Made by a program: the position numbers and the translations under genes. Under the pieces are notes generated by a model. The model was not told the origin of the DNA, searched no databases, and saw only the letters and a program-made list of their open reading frames with translations. DNA of 15,223 bases from Pseudopelobacter sp964601865 (GTDB lineage Bacteria > Desulfobacterota > Desulfuromonadia > Geobacterales > Pseudopelobacteraceae): NCBI GenBank assembly GCA_964601865.1, contig CAZRPI010000091.1:1-15223 (forward strand), in the 5' to 3' direction. Positions 15,095 to 15,223 of the stretch are shown here, in pieces. Position 1 is the first letter of the stretch. Each line of letters starts with the position of its first letter.

Positions 15095-15223
15095 ATGCTG
15101 CAAAACAACCCCGATCTCAAAAGCGCGATCGCCCAGCTTTGGAACAAATTCTGGTCCGGCGGCATCAGCAACCCGCTCACCGCCATCGAGCAGATCACCT
15201 ACCTGCTGTTCATGAAGCGGCTC
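15095..15223 (+). CDS. hsdM: Type I modification methyltransferase subunit, N-terminal fragment
   Basis: The first 43 codons of a gene cut by the window end. AAGGA sits 9 nt before the ATG. The helical start (LKSAIAQLWNKFWSGGISNP, then a YLLFMKRL block) is the HsdM N-terminal domain that contacts the specificity subunit and DNA. The SAM and NPPY motifs would lie downstream, so activity cannot be judged. Its position right after hsdR makes the assignment firm. Confidence 0.85.
   Translation, partial: MLQNNPDLKSAIAQLWNKFWSGGISNPLTAIEQITYLLFMKRL

Overview
The window is a stretch of G+C-rich bacterial chromosome. The gene set, the low-G+C intergenic gaps and the predicted tmRNA tag ADNYYTPVALAA suggest a Geobacter/Pelobacter-type member of the Desulfuromonadia. 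That placement is an inference from gene content, not a database match. Both ends of the window cut through genes (recQ on the left, hsdM on the right).

Left block, plus strand (1-6890): the 3' part of recQ, a cysteine-rich zinc-ribbon protein, then a tight run of nucleotide-synthesis genes (purQ, purF, pyrE). These are followed by tlyA, a HIT-family gene and a secreted DUF4124-type protein. Gaps are about 30 nt or less, and purF/pyrE and pyrE/tlyA overlap, so this looks like one operon. tlyA and the HIT gene share one uninterrupted frame, although the HIT part keeps its own strong ribosome-binding site and GTG start. A hairpin at 6910-6941 separates this block from the next.

Middle block, minus strand (9900-6984): a complete magnesium-regulation unit. 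A sigma70-like promoter is followed by an M-box (ykoK) magnesium riboswitch, a rho-independent attenuator, a soluble PRC-barrel/MgtE_N/CBS protein, and an Nramp-family transporter whose DPGN and MPH signature motifs are replaced by DAGG and APW. Together these point to a magnesium-responsive operon in which the Nramp-type protein is the Mg2+ carrier and the MgtE-like protein its sensor or gate. I regard this as the most informative system in the window.

Right block, plus strand (9990-15223): a good promoter drives a small uncharacterised protein. Next come the trans-translation pair smpB and ssrA (tmRNA), then a gene-poor, A+T-richer stretch. That stretch holds a possible orphan RNA with its own strong terminator and a small, apparently frameshifted minus-strand gene. 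A type I restriction-modification locus then begins with a small XRE regulator overlapping hsdR (EcoEI-like), followed by the start of hsdM. The 3' end of ssrA is a classic attachment site for genomic islands, so the restriction locus may lie on one, but no integrase is visible here.
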